64,000 nt of DNA from Agrobacterium vitis (GCF_037039395.1 NZ_CP146242.1:1550001-1614000), one strand, 5' to 3'. Counted from the first letter of the stretch, positions 46,244-54,843 are shown. The notes: a model not told the origin generated them from the sequence alone. Translations and numbers: made by a program.

Positions 46244-46905
46244 GAATTTTCGTCCGGCACGACATAACCGAAGCCGCGCCGTGTTTCGATAGCACTGGCA
46301 TCCGTTTTCTTGCGGATCCGCGCCACCATGGCTTCAACTGCATTTTTCGAAGCATCGTCATCGCGACCCTGGATCTGGGTGGCGATCTCATAGGCTGAAA
46401 AGACCCGGCCCTTGTTTTGGACGAGAATCTGGATCAATCGAAACTCCAGCGGACTGACGTCCAGCAGGGCACCATTGAAAGTGACTGTCCGACCGGCTTC
46501 ATCCACCTGGAAACGCCCGGCTGAAAACAGAGTATGGCTGGTTTTCCCAGCGCGCCGCAGCAATGCGCGAAGCCGGGCCAGCAATTCCTCTGTCCGGAAC
46601 GGTTTCGGAAGATAGTCATCCGCTCCGGCATCGAAACCATCAACCCTTTCCATCCAGGACCCCCGCGCCGTCAGGACCAGAACAGGTGTCTGGATCCTAT
46701 CCTTGCGCCAGCGTCTCAAAATGGAAAGGCCATCCAGCCCAGGCAGGCCGAGATCGAGAATAATGGCGCCAAGGGAGGTATCCTCTCCAGCTTCCCAGAC
46801 ATCCGGTCCCTTGTTGACCAAGGTTACCTCGTAGCCCTCGCCTCGCAACGTCTCCGCCACATGGCGACCGATATTGGCATCGTCTTCAGCCAGTAAAATA
46901 CGCAA
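46237..46905 (-). CDS. OmpR/PhoB-family response regulator
   Basis: This 222-residue protein has a receiver domain (1-115) with acidic pair E7-D8-D9, phospho-acceptor D51 in IILDLGLPGLDG and K101 in PKPF. A winged-helix DNA-binding domain follows (about 130-220) with VSPLEFRLIQILVQNKGRVFSAYEIATQI and RRGFGYVV. Its partner kinase follows with a 7-bp overlap. A Gly/Pro-rich exported protein gene sits upstream and may be its sensor accessory or target. The order resembles PhoP/FeuP-type systems. Confidence 0.95.
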   Translation of the reverse strand: MRILLAEDDANIGRHVAETLRGEGYEVTLVNKGPDVWEAGEDTSLGAIILDLGLPGLDGLSILRRWRKDRIQTPVLVLTARGSWMERVDGFDAGADDYLPKPFRTEELLARLRALLRRAGKTSHTLFSAGRFQVDEAGRTVTFNGALLDVSPLEFRLIQILVQNKGRVFSAYEIATQIQGRDDDASKNAVEAMVARIRKKTDASAIETRRGFGYVVPDENSC

Positions 46906-46991
46906 GATTCAATGCTCTCCAAAAGATCGCCGAGAAAGAAGTTACAATCCGCGCAAGACGATATCATGCATGGCGCTATAGGATTTTGTTT

Positions 46992-47036
46992 GCATCGTAT
47001 TGTCCAAAACCCGGTTTCTACTTTTCGGTACGATGC
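46992..47036. repeat. Dispersed palindromic repeat with a CCGGnTTCnACTTT core, copy 3
   Basis: Arms GCATCGTA and TACGATGC are perfect 8-bp inverted repeats around TTGTCCAAAACCCGGTTTCT and ACTTTTCGG. The core matches the copies at 38757 and 16739. It lies in the leader of the response-regulator gene, so it could fold in its mRNA. Confidence 0.6.
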
Positions 47037-47059
47037 CGTGTAGACAGTCGCTGTCAACT

Positions 47060-47683
47060 TTATCGTGCCAGTTTTCCGGTTCGCGCGTCCACTTTCAAGG
47101 TGCGAAACCGCCCGGAAATGTCCTTTACGGTCAGCAAGTAAAAATCACCGTTGGAAAGATAGCGTAAATCCACGTCGATCAACCGCGAGCCTTCAGGCAG
47201 CTTGAGATTGCTAAGCACCTCTCGCAACGAACGATAGCGGCCACTTTTGACGCCGTCCAGTACCTGGGGCCGGACGATGCTCGGATCGTCATCTGTAAAC
47301 GAGCCGTTTGGAGTTCCGCCTGGACCTCCCCCTCCGGGCCTGCTGCCAAAAGGCCCAGGAGCGCCTGAAAATCCAGGAGGTCCGCCACTCGGCGGATCGC
47401 CGCCTCTTCCTCCACCTGGGGGGCCTCCTGGAGGACCACCTGGCGGGCCTCCGCCTGGCGGCCCACTGCGATTGTCAGCCATAGCGAAACTGGTAAAGAA
47501 CAGGGATACAAGAAACAGAATTGTCGCCACGCCGCGACCATAGACGCGGTAGCGCTCTGGCCCTTCTGTCGCAAAACACGTCAGGTAAGAACGTTGGCGC
47601 CGGATAGCTCTGGCGTCCTCCATTTTTCCATCTTCCGTTGAGCTGCTTCTCATGGCCATTCCGGTATAGGCACAGGGCGACAC
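47060..47683 (-). CDS. Gly/Pro-rich exported protein with a PepSY-like C-terminus
   Basis: The frame is up to 207 residues; the true start is uncertain (ATGs at 47683, 47659, 47653 and 47623). A hydrophobic export segment (ATILFLVSLFFTSFAMA, about 53-69) is followed by a low-complexity region of GGPPGG repeats (about 74-125). A C-terminal domain of about 70 residues ends DISGRFRTLKVDARTGKLAR, which resembles the end of PepSY-type domains. PepSY-like periplasmic proteins are often encoded beside two-component systems as modulators, and this gene lies about 150 bp upstream of one. Confidence 0.75.
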   Translation of the reverse strand: MSPCAYTGMAMRSSSTEDGKMEDARAIRRQRSYLTCFATEGPERYRVYGRGVATILFLVSLFFTSFAMADNRSGPPGGGPPGGPPGGPPGGGRGGDPPSGGPPGFSGAPGPFGSRPGGGGPGGTPNGSFTDDDPSIVRPQVLDGVKSGRYRSLREVLSNLKLPEGSRLIDVDLRYLSNGDFYLLTVKDISGRFRTLKVDARTGKLAR

Positions 47684-48274
47684 TGGCTGACAAACTTTAA
47701 TCGGCGCTCGATTGCCTGTATTCAGTCATAAAATCCCATTGGACCTCAGATAAATTATCCAGTCAACGCGACGAGTGATGCCCAAGCCTATCCGACGGCA
47801 TTCTCAGGCTGATTCGCATAGCGCCATTTGAATATAGAGGTCGCCAATAGCTGTAAAGCTAAATAACAAATGACACAAAGGGTTTCACTAGTATTTTTTG
47901 GCTTTTTTGAGATGCCTCAGATACTAAATTCGATCAATTTCAATTCAAATCAAATTTGATGTCCAATTGAACACTCATTGGAAAATATAAATCATACTAA
48001 TTAACTGGATAGACCACAAAAGTGCATAGGTATGCACATTCCCCAATAAGGAACTCCGCCGTTCCATTTAGAGACGGCGGAGTTTCCAATAGGCTAATAG
48101 CCTTGGTTGTCATCCAGGGGCATAGGATGACATAACAGACTGGGAACGTTGTGGGGACGTGGGGTAAATCCCGTCTGTTGAGAATGACAATGCCAAAACA
48201 CCGCTGACATCGCGCTGACGCCATTGTCAGGATTTTGTCAGGTTGCATATTCGAAGCGAAACAAGGGCTTTATT
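47684..48274. other. AT-rich intergenic region with several palindromes, no confident gene
   Basis: This region is markedly more AT-rich than its surroundings. It includes GTGCATAGGTATGCAC (48023-48038) and a hairpin AACTCCGCCGT/ACGGCGGAGTT (48052-48084) flanked by CCAATAAGG and CCAATAGG. A minus-strand frame of 83 codons at 47997-48248 spans these palindromes and has Cys-rich, atypical composition, so I do not call it. A small RNA is possible but unproven. Confidence 0.5.
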
Positions 48275-48316
48275 AAAAAAAAGCGACCTGCGCTCGATAA
48301 AACGCATGTCGCTTCA
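48275..48316 (-). terminator. Terminator of infC
   Basis: On the minus strand AAGCGAC-A-TGCG pairs with CGCA-G-GTCGCTT around TTTTATCGAG, followed by TTTTTT. It lies about 40 bp after the infC stop and makes infC a single-gene transcript. Confidence 0.85.
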
Positions 48317-48357
48317 AACTTGCAGATACTCTCGGGTCCGACTGATAGGTCGCTGGC

Positions 48358-48894
48358 TTATTTAGGTGCCAGCACCATCATCATCTGACGACCTTCGAGC
48401 TTGGGTTCAGCCTCAACTTTGGCAACTTCGACTGTGTCTTCCTTCACCTGCATGAGCAATTTCATGCCCAGTTCCTGGTGGGCCATTTCGCGGCCGCGGA
48501 ACTTCAGGGTGACTTTGACCTTGTCGCCGTCTTCAAAGAATCGCGACATCGACTTCATCTTCACCTCATAGTCATGGGTGTCGATGTTCGGGCGCATCTT
48601 GATTTCTTTGACTTCAACGATTTTCTGTTTCTTGCGCGCTTCTGCCGCCTTCTTCTGGTTGGCGTATTTCAGCTTGCCAAGGTCCAGGATCTTGCAAACG
48701 GGCGGTTCAGCATTCGGCGAAATTTCGACCAGATCGAGACCGGCTTCTTCCGCCATGCGGAGCGCCTGGTCCGTCGGCACGGCGCCGAGATTCTGGCCTT
48801 CTGAGTCAATCAACTGGACCTTTGGAACCCGGATCTCCCGGTTGGAGCGCGGCCCGTCCTTAACGGGGGCATCGGCTTTGAACGGTCTGCGAAT
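48358..48894 (-). CDS. infC: Translation initiation factor IF-3 (AUU start)
   Basis: This 178-residue factor binds the 30S subunit and polices start codons. The full N-terminus is found only if an ATT at 48894 is used: (M)[20 protein letters not shown] then [15 protein letters not shown], with GAGGAG 8 bases upstream. No ATG lies in frame upstream of residue 27. AUU initiation is the known basis of IF-3 autoregulation in E. coli. The N-domain (about 15-85), Lys-rich linker ([21 protein letters not shown]) and C-domain with [19 protein letters not shown] are complete. It is monocistronic. Confidence 0.96.
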   Translation of the reverse strand: MRRPFKADAPVKDGPRSNREIRVPKVQLIDSEGQNLGAVPTDQALRMAEEAGLDLVEISPNAEPPVCKILDLGKLKYANQKKAAEARKKQKIVEVKEIKMRPNIDTHDYEVKMKSMSRFFEDGDKVKVTLKFRGREMAHQELGMKLLMQVKEDTVEVAKVEAEPKLEGRQMMMVLAPK

Positions 48895-49211
48895 GGTCGT
48901 ATTCTCCTCAATAATTTCGGATAGTCATATCGGTGATTTCGGAACGTCAGATAGGCCCGATTGTCCCGCCTTGCAAGGCTGAGCTCTCTATCGGACCGCT
49001 GTTCAAAGGGTGATAGCATAGTTTTTTAAAAAAATCACCTGCTGTCGTGAAGAGAAGAATCTGTTTTATACCTTATACGACGGCCTGAAGATGCTCACGC
49101 ATCCCGGCCTTCAAGAGATTTCGAATATCTCAAATGCTCAAAGCATTGAGATATTCGAAACCGGAATACCAACTGCTCTCTTCAATCGCAGTTGGACCAC
49201 ACCTGGAGACA
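48895..49211. other. Divergent spacer between infC and the hydrolase gene
   Basis: This region holds the infC promoter and 5' leader on one side and the hydrolase promoter on the other. The main structure is the long palindrome at 49119-49160. I see no gene. Confidence 0.55.
49119..49160. promoter_or_regulatory. 42-bp near-perfect palindrome upstream of the hydrolase gene
   Basis: The left arm TTTCGAATATCTCAAATGCT and the right arm AGCATTGAGATATTCGAAA are inverse complements, differing by one unpaired base, around a centre of about three bases. It is AT-rich and not followed by a T-run, so a dimeric regulator site or a hairpin in the hydrolase leader is more likely than a terminator. It ends 51 bp before the ATG. 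Confidence 0.65.
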
Positions 49212-50024
49212 ATGATGACCGATGCCGGACGAACAATCGAAACCCATGCTATCACCGTGGGACAGGGAAGCGATGCGCGCAGCATAGCCGCGCTGGTCCG
49301 GGCACCCACAGGAGAGAATCGCGCCACCTGCATCTGGCTTGGCGGCTACCGATCCGACATGACAGGCACCAAGGCGCTGGAAATGGACGCCCTGGCCCGG
49401 TCGCTTGGGGTTGGAGCGATCCGCTTCGATTATTCCGGGCACGGTGCCTCTGGCGGAGCCTTTCGCGACGGCACCATTTCCCGCTGGCTGGAAGAAGCGC
49501 TTGCCGTTGTTGATCATTTCAAACCGGCAAACGTCGTTCTGGTCGGCTCCTCCATGGGTGGCTGGATTGCATTGCGACTGATCCAGGAACTGAAAGCCCG
49601 CCACAACAATCCGACCCAGGTGGCAGGAATGGTGTTGATCGCACCGGCTCCCGACTTCACTTCGGACTTGATTGAGCCAATGCTCGGCGACCGGGAGCGG
49701 GCAGATCTGACCGAGAAAGGTTATTTCGAGGAAGTCTCCGACTATAGCCCGGAGCCGAATATCTATACGCGTGCGCTGATGGAAGACGGGCGCGCTAACC
49801 GGGTGATGACCGGCATGATCGACACTGGCTGCCCCATCCATATCCTGCAAGGCATGGCCGATCCTGATGTGCCCTACCAGCATGCGCTGAAACTGGTCGA
49901 ACACCTGCCCGCCGACGATGTTGTATTGACCTTGGTGCGTGACGGCGATCACCGCCTGTCGCGTCCGCAGGACATCGACCGGATGCGCAGTGCCATTCGC
50001 GCCATGATCGAACCAAGGCCATAA
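49212..50024 (+). CDS. Alpha/beta hydrolase
   Basis: This 270-residue cytoplasmic serine hydrolase has nucleophile elbow GSSMGG (112-117, Ser114), acid in QGMADPDVPY and His in DGDHRLSRP. The oxyanion side is WLGGYRSDMTGTKA, and RFDYSGHGASGG precedes the nucleophile. It resembles the ABHD10/acyl-thioesterase group; the substrate is unknown. The ATG at 49212 has TGGAG upstream; a frame starting at 49134 would run through the palindrome and is unlikely. No gene is close enough to suggest an operon. Confidence 0.85.
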   Translation: MMTDAGRTIETHAITVGQGSDARSIAALVRAPTGENRATCIWLGGYRSDMTGTKALEMDALARSLGVGAIRFDYSGHGASGGAFRDGTISRWLEEALAVVDHFKPANVVLVGSSMGGWIALRLIQELKARHNNPTQVAGMVLIAPAPDFTSDLIEPMLGDRERADLTEKGYFEEVSDYSPEPNIYTRALMEDGRANRVMTGMIDTGCPIHILQGMADPDVPYQHALKLVEHLPADDVVLTLVRDGDHRLSRPQDIDRMRSAIRAMIEPRP

Positions 50025-50209
50025 GGCTAAACCCAAGCCAAAGCCAAAGCCCAACTTTGTGTGCCATTCGGCGAAAATGCGACAAAAACTTCACACTGAT
50101 TAACGGATTTTAACCATATTGGCCGATTGAGCCGCCCCTCGACCTTGGAACGATTGACTCTCTGCCCTGGGTAATCTTAACTCTTTGTTAAGAATTCAAG
50201 GGGCGTCTC

Positions 50210-50824
50210 ATGACCTTCAGGCTCTCAGCTCTGGCAGCTTTTCTGGCACTTCCGCTGTTTTTCGCGGGCAATGCGGCTGCGGATATGACATCGGCTGTTC
50301 CAGCCTCGATGGTCACCGGCGGCATCACTTCGCAGCCCATCGGTCATTACGAATTTTGCTTGCGCTACAAGGCCGAATGCCAGGTGCGCAGCAAGCCTGG
50401 CCCCGCGCGCCAGGTTACCGAACACGGTTGGGATATCGTTCACGCCGTCAACATGGACGTAAACAAATCCATCACGCCGATGACCGATATGGACGTCTAT
50501 GGTCGTGAAGAATGGTGGGAATATCCCGTTGACGCAGGCGATTGCGAAGACTTTGTTCTGTTGAAGCGCAAGCGTCTGCTCCAGGCCGGATTTTCGGAAT
50601 CGGATCTGCTGATTACCGTCGTGCGTAAGCCTGATGGCGAAGGCCATGCGGTATTGACGCTGCGCACATCCACAGGCGACTATATTCTCGACAATCTGGT
50701 TGACGATGTAAAACTCTGGAGCGACACCTCCTACACCTATCTGAAACGGCAGGCGAGCTTCGATACCGGTCGTTGGGTCACGATTGAAAGCGGCAAGGAT
50801 GTTCCGGTCGCGGCGTTGAAATAG
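50210..50824 (+). CDS. Transglutaminase-like cysteine peptidase (BTLCP family)
   Basis: This 204-residue exported protein has a signal peptide ending about residue 24 (FFAGNAAA|DM). The family catalytic triad is visible: C112 in VDAGDCEDFVLLKR, H146 in GEGHAVLTLR and D161 in GDYILDN. Bacterial transglutaminase-like cysteine proteinases (PF06035) include LapG, which cleaves a surface adhesin in pseudomonads; many rhizobial members have no known substrate, and I see no lapD or large adhesin gene nearby. It is followed by a bidirectional terminator. Confidence 0.9.
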   Translation: MTFRLSALAAFLALPLFFAGNAAADMTSAVPASMVTGGITSQPIGHYEFCLRYKAECQVRSKPGPARQVTEHGWDIVHAVNMDVNKSITPMTDMDVYGREEWWEYPVDAGDCEDFVLLKRKRLLQAGFSESDLLITVVRKPDGEGHAVLTLRTSTGDYILDNLVDDVKLWSDTSYTYLKRQASFDTGRWVTIESGKDVPVAALK

Positions 50825-50852
50825 GCCAACAGACAATCGGCACAGACAATCG

Positions 50853-50892
50853 AAAAAGGGCCTGGATGTGGAAACACTCCAGGCCTTTTTCA
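50853..50892. terminator. Bidirectional terminator between the BTLCP gene and mbfA
   Basis: AAAAAGGGCCTGGA pairs with TCCAGGCCTTTTT around a short loop (TGTGGAAACAC). The A- and T-runs on both sides serve the convergent genes. Confidence 0.85.
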
Positions 50893-50901
50893 TGCACTGT
50901 T

Positions 50902-51885
50902 TCAACCGCTGCCGATCAGGATACCTGCGGCCAATACCAACGAACCGCCCAGCACCACCTGCATGGCCGCACGCCAGAACGGCGTTTCCATATATTTGTT
51001 CTGTATGAAGGCGATGGCCCATAATTCGATGAACACCACCACGTCCGCCGTTGCCGTCGCCGTCCAGAAATGCGGAATGAGATAAGGCAACGCATGGCCC
51101 AGTCCGCCCAGCGTCGTCATGATGCCGCAAGCAAGGCCGCGCTTGATCGGCGAACCTCGGCCAGAAATCTTGCCATCGTCATGGGAGGCTTCGGTAAAGC
51201 CCATGGAAATCCCTGCCCCCACCGAGGCCGAGAGGCCGACCAGAAAGGTCTGCCAGGTATCGCCGGTGGCAAAGGCCGCCGCAAAGATCGGCGCAAGGGT
51301 TGAAACCGAACCATCCATTAATCCGGCAAGGCCGGGCTGCACATAGGTGAGAACGAACTGCCGCTTGGTGGTTTCCTGCTCCAGTTGCTGGACGTCCTCA
51401 GGCCGGTGCTTTTCACCCAGCATATGGGCCACATCCTCATGGCCCTGCTCCGCCATGGCCAGATCGCCCAGAAGTGCTCTTGTGCGGGCATCCGAGACAT
51501 GTTTCTGGGCCTCGACATAAAAATTATAGGCGGAGCGCTCCATGGCTTCCGCCTCTTGGCGCACCTGATCAACAGAAAGCTGGGCCTGAAGCCAATCGGG
51601 CTTGCGCGTCATGAAACCTTGGACATGCTCCCGGCGGATCAGCGGAATGTGCTCGCCAAATCGCTGGCGATGCATGTCGATCAGCATGTTGCGGTGCGTG
51701 TGCTCCACCTCCGCCATATCCTTGAAAACCTTGGCGGACTGAGGATATTGCTCTTTCAACCGATCCGCATAGGCCAGATAGATCCGCGCATCGTCTTCCT
51801 CAGAAGAAATCGCCAGCGCAAGAACCTCCTGTTCGGTGAGACTATCCAGACGTCGCTTCGCAGGGGCGAATAAGGAGCGGAACAT
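50902..51885 (-). CDS. mbfA: Membrane-bound ferritin-like iron exporter MbfA
   Basis: This 327-residue fusion has an erythrin/rubrerythrin-like di-iron domain (about 15-160), with E30, E61-x2-H64, E113 and E146-Q-G-H149, and a VIT1/CCC1-type membrane transporter domain (about 180-327) opening with GLMDGSVST. In Agrobacterium and Bradyrhizobium MbfA exports iron and protects against iron and peroxide stress. The ATG at 51885 is chosen over one at 51945 because the longer frame runs through the Irr box. Control by Irr is expected from the perfect Irr box at 51902-51918. Confidence 0.93.
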   Translation of the reverse strand: MFRSLFAPAKRRLDSLTEQEVLALAISSEEDDARIYLAYADRLKEQYPQSAKVFKDMAEVEHTHRNMLIDMHRQRFGEHIPLIRREHVQGFMTRKPDWLQAQLSVDQVRQEAEAMERSAYNFYVEAQKHVSDARTRALLGDLAMAEQGHEDVAHMLGEKHRPEDVQQLEQETTKRQFVLTYVQPGLAGLMDGSVSTLAPIFAAAFATGDTWQTFLVGLSASVGAGISMGFTEASHDDGKISGRGSPIKRGLACGIMTTLGGLGHALPYLIPHFWTATATADVVVFIELWAIAFIQNKYMETPFWRAAMQVVLGGSLVLAAGILIGSG

Positions 51886-51901
51886 GATGGCAGATCTCCA
51901 A

Positions 51902-51918
51902 TTTAGAATAATTCTAAA
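51902..51918 (-). promoter_or_regulatory. Irr box (iron control element) upstream of mbfA
   Basis: TTTAGAATAATTCTAAA is a perfect 17-bp palindrome matching the ICE/Irr-box consensus TTTAGAA-N3-TTCTAAA. It ends 17 bp before the mbfA ATG. Irr, encoded at 58787-59203, would bind here under low iron and repress iron export. Confidence 0.88.
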
Positions 51919-51990
51919 TTTAGAGCATTGTTCGATTTGCAGCAAGAGCGGTTTTCAGCAATCATCACGCCAGCAACCATCAAGCCAAAG

Positions 51991-52026
51991 AAAAACCCGC
52001 CGGACATTGCTGCCCGGCGGGTTTTT
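51991..52026 (-). terminator. Terminator of rpsA
   Basis: On the minus strand AAAAACCCGCCGGGC pairs with GCCGGCGGG-type complement CCGGCGGGTTTTT around AGCAATGT. It begins about 20 bp after the rpsA stop. Confidence 0.85.
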
Positions 52027-52046
52027 AATCTTCTAAACCGCGACGA

Positions 52047-53750
52047 TTAGTCGTTGCTGCGGTTCTTCAGGGCTGCGCCCAAGATGTCGCCGAGCGAAGC
52101 GCCGCTGTCGGATGAACCAAACTGAGCAACAGCTTCCTTCTCTTCAGCGATTTCCAGTGCCTTGATCGACAGCATGACCTTGCGATCCTTCTTGGAGAAG
52201 TTGGTGACGCGAGCGTCAAAAACCTGGCCAACGGAGAAACGCTCAGGGCGCTGGTCGTCACGGTCACGAGCGAGGTCGGCGCGGCGGATGAAGGACACGA
52301 TGTCTTCATGGTTGACGAGCTTGACTTCGACGCCACCGTCATTGACCGCGATCACTTCGCAGGAAACGACAGCATTCTTGCGCAGATCGCCGGAAGCGGC
52401 GGCATCACCGACCGAGTCCTTGCCGAGCTGCTTGATGCCGAGCGAGATACGCTCCTTTTCGACATCCACATCGAGAACAACCGCGCGAACAACGTCGCCC
52501 TTGTTGTATTCTTCGATAACCTGTTCGCCTGGACGGTTCCAGTCGAGATCCGACAGGTGAACCATGCCGTCAACGTCGCCTTCGAGGCCGATGAACAGGC
52601 CGAATTCGGTCTTGTTCTTGACTTCGCCTTCGACTTCAGCGCCAGCCGGATGGCTGTAGGCAAATGCCTGCCATGGGTTTTCGAGGGTCTGCTTCAGGCC
52701 AAGCGAGATACGACGCTTGGACGGATCGACTTCGAGAACAACCACGTCAACTTCCTGGCTGGTGGACAGGATTTTGCCGGGGTGAACGTTCTTCTTGGTC
52801 CAGGACATTTCGGAAATGTGGATCAGGCCTTCGATACCTGGCTCCAGCTCAACGAATGCACCGTAGTCGGTGATGTTGGTCACGGTACCGGAGATCTTCT
52901 TGCCAACCGGGTACTTGGCAGCAATGCCATCCCAAGGATCAGACTCGAGCTGCTTCATGCCGAGCGAGATGCGGTGGGTTTCCTGGTTGATACGGATGAT
53001 CTGAACCTTGACCGACTGGCCGATGGACAGGATTTCCGAAGGATGGTTCACACGACGCCATGCCATGTCGGTGACATGCAGCAGACCGTCAATGCCGCCG
53101 AGGTCAACGAACGCACCGTAATCGGTGATGTTCTTGACAACGCCTTCAACAACCTGGCCTTCTTCGAGGTTCTGAACGATTTCAGAACGCTGCTCGGCGC
53201 GGGACTCTTCGAGAACCGTACGGCGCGAAACCACGATATTGCCGCGACGCTTGTCCATCTTGAGGATTTCGAAGGGCTGCGGGTTGTGCATCAGCGGGGT
53301 CACGTCGCGGATCGGGCGGATATCCACCTGGGAGCGCGGCAGGAAGGCAACAGCGCCGTCCAGATCGACGGTGAAACCACCCTTGACCTGGTTGAAGATA
53401 ACGCCTTCGACGCGCTCGCCAGCTTCGAACTTGGCTTCGAGCTTGATCCAGCTTTCTTCGCGACGCGCCTTTTCGCGCGACAGAACAGCTTCGCCCAGCG
53501 CGTTTTCAATGCGCTCGACATAAACTTCAACTTCGTCGCCAACTTTCAACTGGCCGTCCTTGGCGCGAGCGCCAAATTCCTTCAGCGGAACGCGGCCTTC
53601 GACCTTGAGGCCGACGTCAACGATTGCGACGTCCTTCTCAATGGCCGTCACGATGCCCTTGGCAACATAGCCTTCGGCCAGATCGGTCTTTGCAAAGGAT
53701 TCTTCCAGCAGGGCCGCGAAATCGTCCCGTGTCGGGGTAGAAACAGACAT
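52047..53750 (-). CDS. rpsA: 30S ribosomal protein S1
   Basis: This 567-residue protein helps mRNA bind the 30S subunit. It has six S1 RNA-binding repeats, seen as recurring VxGxVxNITDYGAFVDL-type blocks (for example at about residues 205-275 and 290-360). It starts MSVSTPTRDDFAALLEESF at 53750; the frame continuing to 53885 is not conserved. The C-terminus ends in a Ser/Asp-rich tail (GSSDSGASLGDILGAALKNR). cmk lies about 170 bp upstream on the same strand, the usual cmk-rpsA order. Confidence 0.98.
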   Translation of the reverse strand: MSVSTPTRDDFAALLEESFAKTDLAEGYVAKGIVTAIEKDVAIVDVGLKVEGRVPLKEFGARAKDGQLKVGDEVEVYVERIENALGEAVLSREKARREESWIKLEAKFEAGERVEGVIFNQVKGGFTVDLDGAVAFLPRSQVDIRPIRDVTPLMHNPQPFEILKMDKRRGNIVVSRRTVLEESRAEQRSEIVQNLEEGQVVEGVVKNITDYGAFVDLGGIDGLLHVTDMAWRRVNHPSEILSIGQSVKVQIIRINQETHRISLGMKQLESDPWDGIAAKYPVGKKISGTVTNITDYGAFVELEPGIEGLIHISEMSWTKKNVHPGKILSTSQEVDVVVLEVDPSKRRISLGLKQTLENPWQAFAYSHPAGAEVEGEVKNKTEFGLFIGLEGDVDGMVHLSDLDWNRPGEQVIEEYNKGDVVRAVVLDVDVEKERISLGIKQLGKDSVGDAAASGDLRKNAVVSCEVIAVNDGGVEVKLVNHEDIVSFIRRADLARDRDDQRPERFSVGQVFDARVTNFSKKDRKVMLSIKALEIAEEKEAVAQFGSSDSGASLGDILGAALKNRSND

Positions 53751-53918
53751 GAAATCTCCTAATCGCATCCCCTTGGGAATGCGCAGTGCGCCGGTGGGTT
53801 GGTGTTGATAACGGCCGATCCCGCGTCCGCCCTTTATAAAAGGACAACCCGGCGCAAGGACGCTGGTTTCGGCTGGTCCAGACAAAACCGGTCGTCGGTC
53901 CTGTCTGCTGAATGCATG

Positions 53919-54572
53919 CTAATTCTTTTTCAATGCCGCATCGATCAAGGAACGCGCAGCCTGAAACGCCGCCTCTATACTCATTTCGGACGTATCTAGC
54001 AAGTGCGCGTCTTCAGCAGGTTTCAACGGACTGTCGGCGCGACCCATGTCACGGTCGTCGCGCCGCTTCACATCCTCAAACACTGCCGGATAGTCGGCTA
54101 CACCGCCATGGGCGACAATCTCGTCATAGCGGCGCCGCGCACGCACGTCCGGTGACGCCGTCACATAGAGCTTGACCGCCGCATCCGGGCAGACAACCGT
54201 GCCGATATCGCGCCCGTCCAGCACCGTACCCGGGGCCTTCAGCGCGAACCGCCGCTGCGCCTCGACCAGTGCGCGGCGCACGGCTGGCATGACGGCGATC
54301 TTAGAGGCAGCCTCGCCGATATCGTGCTTGGCCAGAACCTCCCGGTCCAGACCGGACAGATCGAGCCCCAGCGCCACCTGCTCGGCCACAGCCTCATTAT
54401 CGAGCGGCAGGCCTTTTTCCAGAAGCGCCTTGGCTGTGGCGCGGTAGGTCAGGCCGGTGTCCAGGTGATGAAAGCCGTAACTGTTGGCGATGCGGCGTGA
54501 CAGCGTTCCCTTGCCGGCAGCCGCAGGACCATCGATGGCGATTACAAACGTGTTTTCCGTCACCTCAGTCAA
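53919..54572 (-). CDS. cmk: Cytidylate kinase
   Basis: This enzyme phosphorylates CMP and dCMP with ATP. It has about 217 residues from a TTG at 54572, with AAGAGG 7 bases upstream; a GTG at 54563 is an alternative. The P-loop is GPAAAGKGT (about 15-23), followed by [13 protein letters not shown]. The CMP-binding block [13 protein letters not shown] and the lid RRYDEI with [12 protein letters not shown] are intact. aroA, usually just upstream of cmk in alphaproteobacteria, is not here; instead there is a 270-bp divergent spacer to the TIGR02300 gene. Confidence 0.95.
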   Translation of the reverse strand: MTEVTENTFVIAIDGPAAAGKGTLSRRIANSYGFHHLDTGLTYRATAKALLEKGLPLDNEAVAEQVALGLDLSGLDREVLAKHDIGEAASKIAVMPAVRRALVEAQRRFALKAPGTVLDGRDIGTVVCPDAAVKLYVTASPDVRARRRYDEIVAHGGVADYPAVFEDVKRRDDRDMGRADSPLKPAEDAHLLDTSEMSIEAAFQAARSLIDAALKKN

Positions 54573-54843
54573 ACAGCCATCCTCTTCCTGTCTGCATACC
54601 TCATGTTGCACGGCCCCGTAGCACACCCGACGTCCAAGGTCATCCCCGCTTCATCGCCCGCCATTCGTGTCTCTGGCCTGTCTCTGGCTGGCGCGAAAGC
54701 GGCAAGCCTGCGGATCGACCAGCCAGATTGCCTTTGACAGAAGCCAGCACAACGATTAAGGGACCGTCGACAGTTGGACCGGCCTTCGGGTCCGGGTCCT
54801 TGGCGCATGCCCTCTTTTCCAACGATTTCATGAGGCTTTGACA

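Noticed and set aside
47400..47465. Short direct repeats that could look like a CRISPR or VNTR array
   Set aside because: They encode in-frame GGPPGG repeats of an exported protein; there are no regular spacers.
47997..48248. 83-codon minus-strand frame in the AT-rich spacer
   Set aside because: It runs through strong palindromes and has an unlikely Cys-rich composition and no clear ribosome-binding site.
48813..48813. TTG start for infC
   Set aside because: It would remove 27 conserved N-terminal residues; the ATT at 48894 restores the full IF-3 sequence with a good ribosome-binding site.
52308..53762. 484-codon plus-strand frame antisense to rpsA
   Set aside because: It mirrors the whole of rpsA, and its long openness follows from the GC-rich third positions of the real gene. 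The product has no signal, motif or ribosome-binding site.
54573..54843. Remnant of aroA between cmk and the TIGR02300 gene
   Set aside because: I looked for EPSP-synthase motifs in both strands of this spacer and saw none.
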